From an uncultured Bacillota bacterium (GTDB lineage: Bacteria > Bacillota_I > Bacilli_A > RFN20 > CAG-449), in assembly GCA_902493275.1 (NCBI GenBank), contig CABUOQ010000003.1:23564-87563 (forward strand): a stretch of DNA of 64,000 nucleotides, read 5' to 3'. Below are positions 34,535 through 43,085 of this stretch, one piece after another (the stretch's first letter is position 1; every line of letters begins with the position of its first letter). The translations under genes were made by a program, and so were the position numbers. The notes under the pieces are model-generated. The model made no database searches. It worked only from the letters and a program-made list of their open reading frames with translations, and was not told the origin of the DNA.

Positions 34535-36499
34535 ATGAAAAATAAATTTACTATAACTATATTATCATTAATATCATTGTCATCAATTATGGCTTGTCAA
34601 AACACATCTTCAAATGTGTCTAGTAATCTTACTAGTACTTCATCAGAAATATTATCTAGTGAAATTGTTTCATCAAGTTCAATTTCTTCTAGTATAGATT
34701 ATGGAACATTAACAATTAACGATATTGAAATAGCATTTATGGGTGAAATGCTAATAAATCCAATTTTTTCAAATGATAAGTATGAAGAAGAACTTATTTA
34801 TGAATTTGATGGTAATAATATTCAAATTACTGAAGATAAAGTAAAGGGATTAGTCCCGGGAACAACAACAATCGTAACAGCAAAAAGTCAGCATTTTACT
34901 GCAACATTTAAAGTTATAGTTACATATATAAATGCTATATTAACAAATAATACGGGAGCAGAATCAAAGTATTTAGTTGCAGTACCTGAAGATGATAACT
35001 ATGTCGTTCATTTTAACGTTAAAATTCTTGAATATGTTAATGAGTACACAAGGTTATCAAGTTTTGCTTTTAATGGAAGTAATAATTCTTGGTACAATAT
35101 AGAGATGCAAGGCGATGGCAGTATAAATTTGTTTGCTAATTTTTTAGGAAAAGAAAAAAAGTGGATATATTTAGGTAATAAATCTAATTTTACTAATAGC
35201 GATAATGTTTTAGAATATAAAGTGGATTTGCTAAAGAATGGGTTATCAACAAGATTTTATTTTAATGAAAAATTAGTCTGTTCTTATTCAGAAAAAGATA
35301 TGTTAGGCAGTGAAAAATTATCATCGTTAGAAGTAACCTCAGCGGCAGATAGGGAAAATGCTGGTAAATATACTATTGAGTTAAAAGATGTATATTACGA
35401 ACTTGAAAATAGTGAAAATTATCAAAAAATGATTAATAGTAATGCAATTCTTTTTCCAAATATAGAATTAACTAAAGATGATGGTTCAGAAGATAAGTAT
35501 TATTATGGTGATATTTCAGCAATTAGTGATAGTTTTCTTTATTCTACTACTATAGATGTTGTTACATGGGATAATAATAAAACTCGCCCTTGCGCCATTG
35601 CTTTTAATGGTAGCGATAATTCTTGGTATAACATTGAAATGAATAGTGATGGAAACCTTATATTATATGGAAGATTTAATGGCGTGGAAAAATACAATAT
35701 ATTTTTGGACAATAAATCTAATTTAATGGTTAATAATAAGATTCATTTTACAGTTAATATTTTAAAAAGAGGACAAGCAACATGGTATTTTTTCAATGAC
35801 AGATTGGTATGTTGGTACACTGAAAAAGAATTAGAAAACTATGAGAATTTAAGTGGGTTTGAAGTGACAGCTGCTACTGATGTTTGGCAAGATGGCGGAG
35901 CATATAAAGTTGAATTAACTGATACTAAAGTTGAACTCAGCAATTCTTCAAAATATAAGACGTATATGGATAAAGTATTTAAATCATATGAAGATACAAC
36001 TTTAAAATCTGATGATGGTGCAGAACAAAGAGCGCCTGAAATTGCTGTTAGCGATAATTGTGTTTATACGACTACAGTGATAATAAAATCTGATGCTAAT
36101 GGATGGTTTAGACCTTGTGCTTTTGCTTTTAATAATAGTGATAATTCTTGGTATAATATTGAAACTGATGAAGGTGGAAGTTTAACATTATTTGCAAGAT
36201 TTAATGGAATAGAAAAATATTTTATTTCATTGGGAAATAAAACTGATTATTTGATAGATGGTTTTATTACTTTAAATATATCTATTTTAAAAAGAGGACA
36301 ATCGACTGCTTTCTTTGTTAATGATATATTAAAAGCTGATTTTAATGATGAAAATATGACTGGTTATAGTGGATTATATACTTTATTTGTAACTTCTTGT
36401 GCTGATCGCTCTAGCAGTGCGTTTGAAGTATTGTTAAAAAATCAAAGATTAGACGATGAAGAATCAGAGATGTTTAATAAATATAAAAATTTATTGTAA
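34535..36499 (+). CDS. Lipoprotein with three LamG-like repeats
   Basis: A 654-residue lipoprotein (I-M-A-C, Cys21) with a Ser/Thr linker, a short Ig-like segment (about 60-125) and three repeats about 175 residues apart. Each repeat carries [FI]-A-F-N-[GN]-S-[ND]-N-S-W-Y-N-I-E (near 178, 356 and 530), then L-x-x-x-F-x-G-x-E-K, and L-[LK]-x-G-[LQ]-[SA]-T-x-[FW]-[YF]-[FV]-N-[ED]. The concanavalin/LamG-like beta-sandwich reading is by pattern only. The triplicate domain suggests avid binding of a glycan at the surface. The GH127-like lipoprotein starts 17 bases after its stop, so the two probably work as binder and enzyme. Confidence 0.72.
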   Translation: MKNKFTITILSLISLSSIMACQNTSSNVSSNLTSTSSEILSSEIVSSSSISSSIDYGTLTINDIEIAFMGEMLINPIFSNDKYEEELIYEFDGNNIQITEDKVKGLVPGTTTIVTAKSQHFTATFKVIVTYINAILTNNTGAESKYLVAVPEDDNYVVHFNVKILEYVNEYTRLSSFAFNGSNNSWYNIEMQGDGSINLFANFLGKEKKWIYLGNKSNFTNSDNVLEYKVDLLKNGLSTRFYFNEKLVCSYSEKDMLGSEKLSSLEVTSAADRENAGKYTIELKDVYYELENSENYQKMINSNAILFPNIELTKDDGSEDKYYYGDISAISDSFLYSTTIDVVTWDNNKTRPCAIAFNGSDNSWYNIEMNSDGNLILYGRFNGVEKYNIFLDNKSNLMVNNKIHFTVNILKRGQATWYFFNDRLVCWYTEKELENYENLSGFEVTAATDVWQDGGAYKVELTDTKVELSNSSKYKTYMDKVFKSYEDTTLKSDDGAEQRAPEIAVSDNCVYTTTVIIKSDANGWFRPCAFAFNNSDNSWYNIETDEGGSLTLFARFNGIEKYFISLGNKTDYLIDGFITLNISILKRGQSTAFFVNDILKADFNDENMTGYSGLYTLFVTSCADRSSSAFEVLLKNQRLDDEESEMFNKYKNLL

Positions 36500-36516
36500 A
36501 ATTGGAGAATTTTAAT

Positions 36517-39159
36517 ATGAATAAAGAAAAAAAACTATTGTTTACACTAATTGGAGTTATATTAATTTCTTCATGTAATGCTAATATAAGTAGCAATTCA
36601 TCAAGTAGCTCTTCACAAGAAGAAATATCGTCATTAGTATCTTCTGATGACAAAGGAGATTATAATTTGAAAAATGATTTATTAAATCTTAATTTAAAAG
36701 GATATATTGGTACAAATTTAAAAAATAATATTAAGTATTGGCAAAAATCTGCATATCAAAATAATCCTAATATTATTACTCAAATTAGGGTTGCAAATAC
36801 TAGCGACGAATTAGTGTCATTATCTAATATATTAGGAAATGATTATTTTGGTGTAGATTCATCATCTGAAATAGATATACTTGAAAAAGATGGAGAAAAA
36901 TATATTGGATGGATATTAAAATCTTTACCAACATCATATGGAGATCGTGATTTTAGATTTTCTAATGATCCTCACGCTATAACATCATGGAAAGGGGCGA
37001 AGGAACTGTTAATCCATGTTGATAATAGTCAAATAGATGGAATAACCTCATTAAGGTTAGCATTCGAAGAAAATACTATAGGAAGAGAATCGTATTCTTT
37101 AATCAAAGATTCTGAAGTTTATCTTTTAAATAATGGAAAAAGTGAAACTATAACAACATTAGATAATGGATATATAGAAATTCCGCCTAAATTTGTAGGA
37201 TATGTTGCTTTACCTCTAGATATAAATCATTTTGCTTGTTATTGGAGTGAAGGTGGAAATAAAATCTTAGAACTAGATAATGTTGTTCAATTTCAAATTT
37301 CAATCAAAGGTACCACAAAAAATATTGATAAACCATTTTATATGAATAATTTTGCAATTGTTGGTGATTTTGAAGGAAATGATTTATCAAATGAAATTGG
37401 ATTTGAAGAAAATAGCAAAATAGTATGGGATTTATCTTTTGTAGAAAAGAGAAAAGAAAAAAGTGAAGAACCATCATCATTAGCTTGGTATGGAGAATTT
37501 GTAGGTAAATTATTAACGGGAATTGCATTTTCTTATCGTGCAGAACCTAGCGAAGATTTATTTAATGAGGCAGAAACTATTATTAATGATTTGTTTGAAG
37601 CACAAGGAGATGATGGATATTTAGGTGTTTTTAAAGGTGGGGCACGTTATTCTATTTCTTCGAGCAATTGGGACTTGTGGAATCAGTATCATTGCGTTGT
37701 TGGGCTCTTAGAGTGGTATAAAAATAGCGGTAATGAAAAAGCATTAAGTATTGCTAAGAAAACTTTAGATTGTATATATGAAACCTTTAAAAATCGTAGC
37801 TATATTGTTAGTGGTGGTTTTGAAACTAATCGTGGAATTGCCCATGGCTTTGCTTTAATGTATCAAATTTCACGTGAAGAAAAATATCTTAAAGAAGCTG
37901 AAAGAATTATTCAACAAGATTGTCGAGATAATAATGGTTGGTATAATATGGCTTTAAAAGGAAACCATTTTTATAAATCTTCAAGTGCAAGATGGGAAGT
38001 TCTTCATATGATAATGACATTAGCAATTCTTTATCAAGAAACACAAAATGAAGAGTATTTTTCAGTGATGGATATAATTTGGCATGATATTTTAGAAACA
38101 GACATTCATAATGATGGTGGTTTTACTACAAATGAAGGTGCAATTGGAGATCCATATCGAGATGGGGTTATTGAAACTTGTTGTAGTATTGCATGGAATG
38201 CATTTAGTAATGAATTTTTAAAAATTAATAAAGATGTTTCAATAGTCGATGAAATAGAAAGAACATATTTTAATGCTATTCAAGGATCGTTATTAGATAA
38301 TGATAAATATTGTACATACAATACCCCAGTAGATGGAGTATTAGGAAGTTGTGGTGGATATAATGGGCTTAGGGTAGCTTCTCAACAAGATATTTCTTTC
38401 CAATTTAATAATGGTTCTCCTGATATGAATTGTTGCCAAGCAAATTTAGCTCGAGGATTAGGACAAATTTCTGAATGGGCTATTATGGCTGAAGATAATG
38501 ACTTATATTTAAACTATTATGGTAGTTCTACAATGGAAACTAGATATAAAGATGAAGTATTAATTATTGATCAAGAGACAAATTATCCAATTAATGGCAA
38601 AATAAAATTAACAATATCTGGATTAAGTAAGCCAACCGAAATTAATTTGAAGTTAAGAATTCCTTCTTGGAGTAAAGATTCTAAAGTTAAGTGTGGTGGC
38701 AAAGAATATAGCGTTGAGTCTAATCAGTATTTTTCTGTTGATAAATTGTTTAATAATGGTGATATTATTGAATTAGATTTAGGTATGAGTTTTACTTGCT
38801 GGAAAGGTGAAAAGTCTAAAGAAGGAAAAACATCATTATATTATGGACCGATATTATTAACGCTTGATGAATACTATATGAATAAATCAAATTATAATAT
38901 TTCGTTTGATAAAAATATTGAATTTTCAGCCAGTAAGTTCGCTGAAGCAAAAATTATTGACGCGAAAAGTGATAGAGCATGGTTATTTGTTGACGTTCCT
39001 TATAATAATAATTATATTCGACTTGTTGATTTTGCTTCAGCAGGAAAGTTTAATGGAAATTCACAGCCATATAGATATTATTCTTGGCTAAACATTAATA
39101 ATTTAATTGATAACGAATCAGATGATATTGTAAATCGTTGGAAACTTAACTTATACTAA
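36517..39159 (+). CDS. Secreted GH127-like lipoprotein
   Basis: An 880-residue lipoprotein (I-S-S-C, Cys20). An N-terminal beta-rich region (about 40-290) precedes an (alpha/alpha)6-barrel with E-T-C-C (Glu553, Cys555) and N-C-C-Q-A-N (Cys639, Cys640). These match the Glu/Cys and Cys-Cys zinc-site pairs of GH127/DUF1680 enzymes, although the usual C-C-P-P-N reads C-C-Q-A-N. A C-terminal beta-sandwich follows. It would release arabinofuranose-type residues outside the cell, complementing the cytoplasmic GH127 at 10014. The frame also opens at a TTG at 36502; the ATG at 36517 was chosen for its spacing from TTGGAGA. The ArsR-type regulator follows after four bases. Confidence 0.8.
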   Translation: MNKEKKLLFTLIGVILISSCNANISSNSSSSSSQEEISSLVSSDDKGDYNLKNDLLNLNLKGYIGTNLKNNIKYWQKSAYQNNPNIITQIRVANTSDELVSLSNILGNDYFGVDSSSEIDILEKDGEKYIGWILKSLPTSYGDRDFRFSNDPHAITSWKGAKELLIHVDNSQIDGITSLRLAFEENTIGRESYSLIKDSEVYLLNNGKSETITTLDNGYIEIPPKFVGYVALPLDINHFACYWSEGGNKILELDNVVQFQISIKGTTKNIDKPFYMNNFAIVGDFEGNDLSNEIGFEENSKIVWDLSFVEKRKEKSEEPSSLAWYGEFVGKLLTGIAFSYRAEPSEDLFNEAETIINDLFEAQGDDGYLGVFKGGARYSISSSNWDLWNQYHCVVGLLEWYKNSGNEKALSIAKKTLDCIYETFKNRSYIVSGGFETNRGIAHGFALMYQISREEKYLKEAERIIQQDCRDNNGWYNMALKGNHFYKSSSARWEVLHMIMTLAILYQETQNEEYFSVMDIIWHDILETDIHNDGGFTTNEGAIGDPYRDGVIETCCSIAWNAFSNEFLKINKDVSIVDEIERTYFNAIQGSLLDNDKYCTYNTPVDGVLGSCGGYNGLRVASQQDISFQFNNGSPDMNCCQANLARGLGQISEWAIMAEDNDLYLNYYGSSTMETRYKDEVLIIDQETNYPINGKIKLTISGLSKPTEINLKLRIPSWSKDSKVKCGGKEYSVESNQYFSVDKLFNNGDIIELDLGMSFTCWKGEKSKEGKTSLYYGPILLTLDEYYMNKSNYNISFDKNIEFSASKFAEAKIIDAKSDRAWLFVDVPYNNNYIRLVDFASAGKFNGNSQPYRYYSWLNINNLIDNESDDIVNRWKLNLY

Positions 39160-39163
39160 TATT

Positions 39164-40108
39164 ATGGAAAAATTCTATGATAAAACATTAAATATTTCTT
39201 TAAGAAATGAAAGGCAATGTAAAGCAATTTTTAAAGCTTTAAATAATAAAACTAGAAGAGATATATTAAGATTGCTATCTAAAAAAGGACCATTAAGTAT
39301 TCAAAGTATTTCTTTTAATTTGGATTTGCCATTATCAACTATTTCTGAACATGTATCGATATTATTAAAATCCGGTGTTATATCATCTTTTAAAAAAAAT
39401 TCTGAACGTGGGCAAACAAAAATTGTATTTAGGCAATACGATAAAATAGATATTTCATTAAATGATTATGCGGATAATTTAATTGAAACTGATAATACAA
39501 TTATGGAAATTCCGATTGGATCTTATTCCGGATTCGATATCCATCAATTATGTGGAATGGTATGTAATGAAGGATATATTGGTAGCCGTGATAGCAGTTT
39601 ATGTTTTCATCATAGCGAAAGATTTAAAGCACAATTAATTTGGCTTGATTATGGATATTTAGAATATAAAATACCATTAGATTGCTTAACTAAAAAAGAA
39701 ATATTTTCATTTTCATTCTCACTTGAACTCTGTTCTGAAGCACCTGGTTATAATGAAAATTGGAAATCGGACATTTTTTTTGAAATAAATGATCAAGAGA
39801 TAGGTTATTTTACATCACAAGGTGATTATGGTAGGCGTAGAGGAAAATTGACTCCTTCTTGGTGGTCTGGTGATGTAACATCATATGGAGTGTTAAAACA
39901 AATTGAAGTCAATGAAGACGGAAGCTTTATTGATGGAATAAAAGTGTCAGATATAACTATATATGACTTAAATATCGAGGCAAATAAAGTGCTAAAATTA
40001 AGATTTGGAGTGAAAGAAAATGCAAAAAATCGTGGGGGATTAAATCTTTTCGGTGATAGTTTTGGTGACTATCCTCAACATATTATTTTGATTATTTCGT
40101 ATAGATGA
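39164..40108 (+). CDS. ArsR-type regulator with C-terminal beta-sandwich domain
   Basis: A 314-residue protein. Residues about 20-95 are a winged helix of the ArsR type (F-K-A-L-N-N-K-T-R-R-D-I-L, then S-T-I-S-E-H-V-S-I-L as recognition helix, then a wing). Unlike metal-sensing ArsR proteins it has no metal-site cysteine pair in the helix and carries about 200 further residues predicted to be beta-rich (S-F-S-F-S-L-E-L, L-R-F-G-V-K-E-N), perhaps a sugar-binding jelly roll. It starts four bases after the GH127-like lipoprotein gene, so it is cotranscribed and probably controls that operon in response to a glycan. Ligand and operator are unknown. Confidence 0.75.
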   Translation: MEKFYDKTLNISLRNERQCKAIFKALNNKTRRDILRLLSKKGPLSIQSISFNLDLPLSTISEHVSILLKSGVISSFKKNSERGQTKIVFRQYDKIDISLNDYADNLIETDNTIMEIPIGSYSGFDIHQLCGMVCNEGYIGSRDSSLCFHHSERFKAQLIWLDYGYLEYKIPLDCLTKKEIFSFSFSLELCSEAPGYNENWKSDIFFEINDQEIGYFTSQGDYGRRRGKLTPSWWSGDVTSYGVLKQIEVNEDGSFIDGIKVSDITIYDLNIEANKVLKLRFGVKENAKNRGGLNLFGDSFGDYPQHIILIISYR

Positions 40109-40118
40109 TTTAGATTAA

Positions 40119-40338
40119 TTATTAATTACAAAAGAAAGCGGCGGTAAAATACAAAGTAAAAATGATCATTCGTCTAGTTTTGGTTTAAATGTTAAAATTG
40201 ATGCTGATATTCTTGAGTTCTTGAATCAAAGTGACGAGTCATCAGCAACTTTGATTAGGTGATTAATTTGTGAGAAGATAAAACGAATTAATAAAATAAA
40301 TACTTTTATATAATGTAATTTAGAATTAATATATAAAT
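40119..40338 (+). pseudogene. Decayed ribbon-helix-helix gene
   Basis: One frame (40119-40262) has no start and reads ...N-D-H-S-S-S-F-G-L-N-V-K-I-D-A-D-I-L-E-F-L..., stops at TGA and continues L-I-C-E-K-I-K-R-I-N. A neighbouring frame just upstream encodes Q-K-K-A-A-V-K-Y-K-V-K. Joined across a frameshift and a stop, these give the usual plan of a small Arc-type protein (A-Q-x-K-A ... I-D-A-D-I-x-E-x-L ... L-I). It occupies the gap before rqcP and marks the right edge of the 31-kb accessory block. Confidence 0.5.
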
Positions 40339-40593
40339 ATGAGAATAGACAAATATTTAAAACTATCACGTGTTATTAAAAGAAGAACAATCGCTAAAGA
40401 TATTCTAAGTTTAGGTTTTGTAAAAATTAATGCTAAAATAGCAAAACCTTCAACTGAAGTTAAAGAAGGAGACATAGTTGAATTAACTTTAGGTGAAAGG
40501 ATTTTGACAATTAAAGTTTGCAATGTATTAACTTATGCTAACAAACAAACATCATCTACAATGTTTGAAGTTATCAAAGATGAATCAATATAG
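40339..40593 (+). CDS. rqcP: RqcP, S4-domain ribosome quality-control factor
   Basis: An 84-residue S4-type RNA-binding protein (formerly YabO). The S4 signature is clear: M-R-I-D-K-Y-L-K-L-S-R-V-I-K-R-R-T-I-A, then G-F-V-K-I-N and the E-G-D-I-V-E-L strand. In Bacillus RqcP binds stalled 50S subunits and promotes RqcH-driven alanine tailing. It stands directly before yabP-yabQ-divIC as in Bacillus, which supports the call. The SD is weak (an A/T-rich upstream), as in some leaderless-like starts. It is the first backbone gene after the accessory block. Confidence 0.9.
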   Translation: MRIDKYLKLSRVIKRRTIAKDILSLGFVKINAKIAKPSTEVKEGDIVELTLGERILTIKVCNVLTYANKQTSSTMFEVIKDESI

Positions 40594-40636
40594 AATCCTT
40601 GGAATGAGTAATATTTTATTAAATAGTGATTAATTT

Positions 40637-40673
40637 AACCTTTTAATCATAAATATGATTAGGAGGTTTTTTT
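40637..40673 (+). promoter_or_regulatory. Terminator-like hairpin containing the yabP Shine-Dalgarno
   Basis: AACCTTTTAATCAT (40637-40650) pairs along all 14 positions (two G-U) with ATGATTAGGAGGTT (40655-40668) around loop AAAT, and T-runs follow up to the yabP ATG at 40674. The descending arm contains the AGGAGG of yabP. The element can therefore end rqcP transcription and hide the yabP ribosome site in any read-through RNA. Confidence 0.7.
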
Positions 40674-40961
40674 ATGGAGGAAATTCTTCAATCAACAAAA
40701 AAACATAATATTTGCATACATGAAAGAAAAGAAGCTGTAATAGAAGGAGTGTTAAAATTAGATAGCTTTGATAAGAATGAATTTTTGATAAATACAACTA
40801 AAGGTTATTTGCATATTAAAGGCAAAGATTTATCTTTGGGTAACATGGATATGGATAAAGGATTATTAACCATCAATGGATGTATTGATTCTTTAATGTA
40901 TTTGCTATCTTCATCTTCGTCACAAAAGAAAGAGAGTTTCTTAAAAAAACTATTTAAATAA
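40674..40961 (+). CDS. yabP: Sporulation protein YabP
   Basis: A 95-residue member of the YabP/YqfC family. The family pattern is visible: H-N-I-C-I-H-E-R-K-E-A-V-I-E-G-V, F-L-I-N-T-T-K-G-Y-L-H-I-K-G and L-T-I-N-G-C-I-D-S-L-M-Y. In Bacillus YabP is made in the mother cell under sigma-E and is needed, with YabQ, for spore cortex formation. The stop overlaps the yabQ start by one base. Expression may be limited by the hairpin that covers its SD. Confidence 0.9.
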   Translation: MEEILQSTKKHNICIHERKEAVIEGVLKLDSFDKNEFLINTTKGYLHIKGKDLSLGNMDMDKGLLTINGCIDSLMYLLSSSSSQKKESFLKKLFK

Positions 40962-41383
40962 TGACTCTTTTTAATCAGTTTCAAACATTTATAGGATCAA
41001 TTATTTTAGGAATGCTATTTAGTTTTATTTGGTCCTTATTTAATCGAGTGTTTTATTCGAAAAAACTGTTTATTATTAGATTAATATTTGAAATAGCTTT
41101 GATTTGTAGTTTAACATTTACATATTATATTTTTCTTTCTAGATTTGGTCATGGAATATTTAATGTATTTTATGTTCTCGCATTATTTTTAGGATTGATA
41201 TTATATTATGAATTTTATGCTTATAATTTTGAGGTTTTATTTGAAAAGGCTGCTTCTTCTTTATATAAAACGATAATCTATCCAATAAAATTGAAAAAAA
41301 AGAAGTTTCGTGATAAATTAAAATCAAGGAAGAAAAAGCATGGCAAAAAAAGTTCAATCAAAAAAAGTCAACCGCATACTTAG
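40961..41383 (+). CDS. yabQ: Spore cortex membrane protein YabQ
   Basis: A 140-residue protein with about four transmembrane helices, starting with the typical Q-F-Q-T-F-I-G-S-I-I-L-G-M-L-F and ending in a very basic tail (K-K-K-K-F-R-D-K-L-K-S-R-K-K-K-H). YabQ is a mother-cell protein required for cortex synthesis. The identification relies on the helix pattern and its exact place between yabP and divIC. Its 3' end overlaps divIC by 44 bases. Confidence 0.87.
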   Translation: MTLFNQFQTFIGSIILGMLFSFIWSLFNRVFYSKKLFIIRLIFEIALICSLTFTYYIFLSRFGHGIFNVFYVLALFLGLILYYEFYAYNFEVLFEKAASSLYKTIIYPIKLKKKKFRDKLKSRKKKHGKKSSIKKSQPHT

Positions 41384-41624
41384 CTTGATATGTATTGCAA
41401 TATTTGCGATATCATTAGTATGTGTTGGCTTTTTTGCAGTTGAAATTATAAATCAAAATAAGCAGAAACAAGATTTATTGAGACGCCAAGAAGAAATTAC
41501 ACAAGAATATAACCATATACGTGATATCTATGATAATAATGTAGATGACGATGGATATTTTAATGTTTATACCGATGGTGATATGATTGTATATGGCACT
41601 GGATCAACAATTCAAATTAGTTAA
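41340..41624 (+). CDS. divIC: DivIC/FtsB-like septum protein
   Basis: A 94-residue bitopic protein with a basic cytoplasmic end, one membrane helix (about 13-33) and an extracytoplasmic coiled coil (N-Q-N-K-Q-K-Q-D-L-L-R-R-Q-E-E-I), then a short C-terminal region with D-D-G-Y-F-N-V-Y and D-G-D-M-I-V-Y. This is the DivIC plan: it forms the divisome linker complex with FtsL and DivIB. It overlaps yabQ by 44 bases, so expression of the cell-division gene passes through a sporulation gene unless an internal promoter exists. The convergent serpin gene ends seven bases downstream. Confidence 0.9.
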   Translation: MAKKVQSKKVNRILSLICIAIFAISLVCVGFFAVEIINQNKQKQDLLRRQEEITQEYNHIRDIYDNNVDDDGYFNVYTDGDMIVYGTGSTIQIS

Positions 41625-41631
41625 GATATAA

Positions 41632-43071
41632 TTATTGAATATTGTCGAAATGACCTATATAAAGAGGTAAGTTATTTCTATCATATATTACATAAATAAA
41701 AGGTTGGTTTAATCTTATTTCATAAGTTAAGATAGATGTATTTTTAGCTCCTGCTCCCATTGTAACTGATTTTATAGTTGTTCCATCTTCAGTAAAAGAA
41801 ATTTTGTTTTTTTGCTTTAATTCGGATAAAGTTACATCGTGATAATCAGTAAATACACCATCGAGAGAATTGTTGTTAAATAAATGATTAAATCCGACAT
41901 TTTTTAATGTGGTTATAAAATCACATGATGATGTTGATGTAAATTTTGGCAGAGTAAGATTAATTATTTTAGGACTTTTTACTAAATTGTCTTCGTTTTC
42001 ATTAATAAAATTGATGTTTGACAATAATGAATAGATATTATCTGCGGAGTTTTTAGGAATAAGATATTGAATTTTTAAATCATTTTTATAATAATCATAT
42101 ACACTATAATATTTATCATAGTCATATATTTTGCCATTATAGGAGTGATTCATATAAGTAGTTTTATATGGAACACCATCTGTTGGATAAAAGTAATCAA
42201 AGGTGTTTTCACTTTGGAAAAATTTTGTTCTCCAATAATTGTTAAAATATAAAGTGGTAAAATAATAAATTAAGTAATCATGGTTTAAATTTAAGAAATC
42301 TTTATCGATGAAATTACTTTCGTTTGTTTTTTGATTTACCCAATCTAACATTAATTCAATATCTTGTTCGTTTTTAAAATCTAGTTGAAAAGCTTCAGTA
42401 TAGTATGATTGTAATTCATTAATAAAATTTTGGTTAGGTTCATATTCATTGCTTAAAAATATTCCATTATATAATTGTATTGAACCATCATTATTATAGA
42501 AAAAATTGTTTCTATAAAGGTTTCTATAATTTTCTTTTCTTCGGAAACGATTTAAACCAAGAATTTCATCAAATTCATTTATTACCATATTATTTTTGCT
42601 TGATAGAGAAATAATTTCTAAATTTGAATAAAGTGATAATGGTGAAAACGAAAAATTTTCTTTTTTATCATAAGCTTGATAAATATTATAAGAGAAGTCC
42701 CTTATTGCTGAAAGATATTCATCTTCTACTTTATAGTTGCTTAATTCTCCAGAAGGGTATGTTATCTTATTTAAACTTTTAAAAGAAGAGTTCTGAATAG
42801 CTTCAACTTCATTTAAAGTGTAGTGTCTAGCATACACTCTTTGTCTAGAGGTGGTAGTTAGCATCATTAAAAAAGGTGTGGCAATAAATACTAAGACAAT
42901 TGTACAAGAGACAATAGTAACAATATTTTTAGTTATTTTGCTTTTTTTGTTTTTATGTAATTTTTTTTGATATTGATCATAATCTATGCGATTTTCTAAT
43001 TCAGTGAAATCGAATTTTAAATTTGTTGTATCATTTATTTTATTAAGTATTTTCTTTTCGTCTTTATTCAT
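41632..43071 (-). CDS. Membrane-anchored serpin with cytoplasmic N-terminal domain
   Basis: The 479 residues comprise a soluble Lys/Asp-rich N-terminal segment (1-48), one membrane helix (about 50-71) and a full serpin domain (about 95-479). Serpin marks are F-S-F-S-P-L-S-L-Y-S-N-L-E early on and L-N-Q-P-F-I-Y-V-I-Y-D-R-N-N-L-P-L-Y-I-G near the end. The reactive loop starts at E-D-G-T-T (428-432) and has Lys443-Asn444 near the expected scissile bond. The hinge reads T-T-I-K-S-V instead of small residues, so inhibition is uncertain. The gene follows an ECF sigma factor by 14 bases, in the position normally held by an anti-sigma gene, and the topology (short inside, helix, large outside) is that of an anti-sigma factor. 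SD AGGAGG supports the start. Confidence 0.88.
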   Translation of the reverse strand: MNKDEKKILNKINDTTNLKFDFTELENRIDYDQYQKKLHKNKKSKITKNIVTIVSCTIVLVFIATPFLMMLTTTSRQRVYARHYTLNEVEAIQNSSFKSLNKITYPSGELSNYKVEDEYLSAIRDFSYNIYQAYDKKENFSFSPLSLYSNLEIISLSSKNNMVINEFDEILGLNRFRRKENYRNLYRNNFFYNNDGSIQLYNGIFLSNEYEPNQNFINELQSYYTEAFQLDFKNEQDIELMLDWVNQKTNESNFIDKDFLNLNHDYLIYYFTTLYFNNYWRTKFFQSENTFDYFYPTDGVPYKTTYMNHSYNGKIYDYDKYYSVYDYYKNDLKIQYLIPKNSADNIYSLLSNINFINENEDNLVKSPKIINLTLPKFTSTSSCDFITTLKNVGFNHLFNNNSLDGVFTDYHDVTLSELKQKNKISFTEDGTTIKSVTMGAGAKNTSILTYEIRLNQPFIYVIYDRNNLPLYIGHFDNIQ

Positions 43072-43085
43072 ACAAAAACCTCCTC

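Noticed and set aside
40326..40523. Minus-strand frame of 65 codons opposite rqcP
   Set aside because: Shadow of the S4-domain gene, which has clear family motifs on the plus strand.
41642..41650. TTGTCGAAA, a second 0A-like box near the serpin 3' end
   Set aside because: It lies within the serpin coding sequence (near its C-terminus) and far from any start codon; likely chance.
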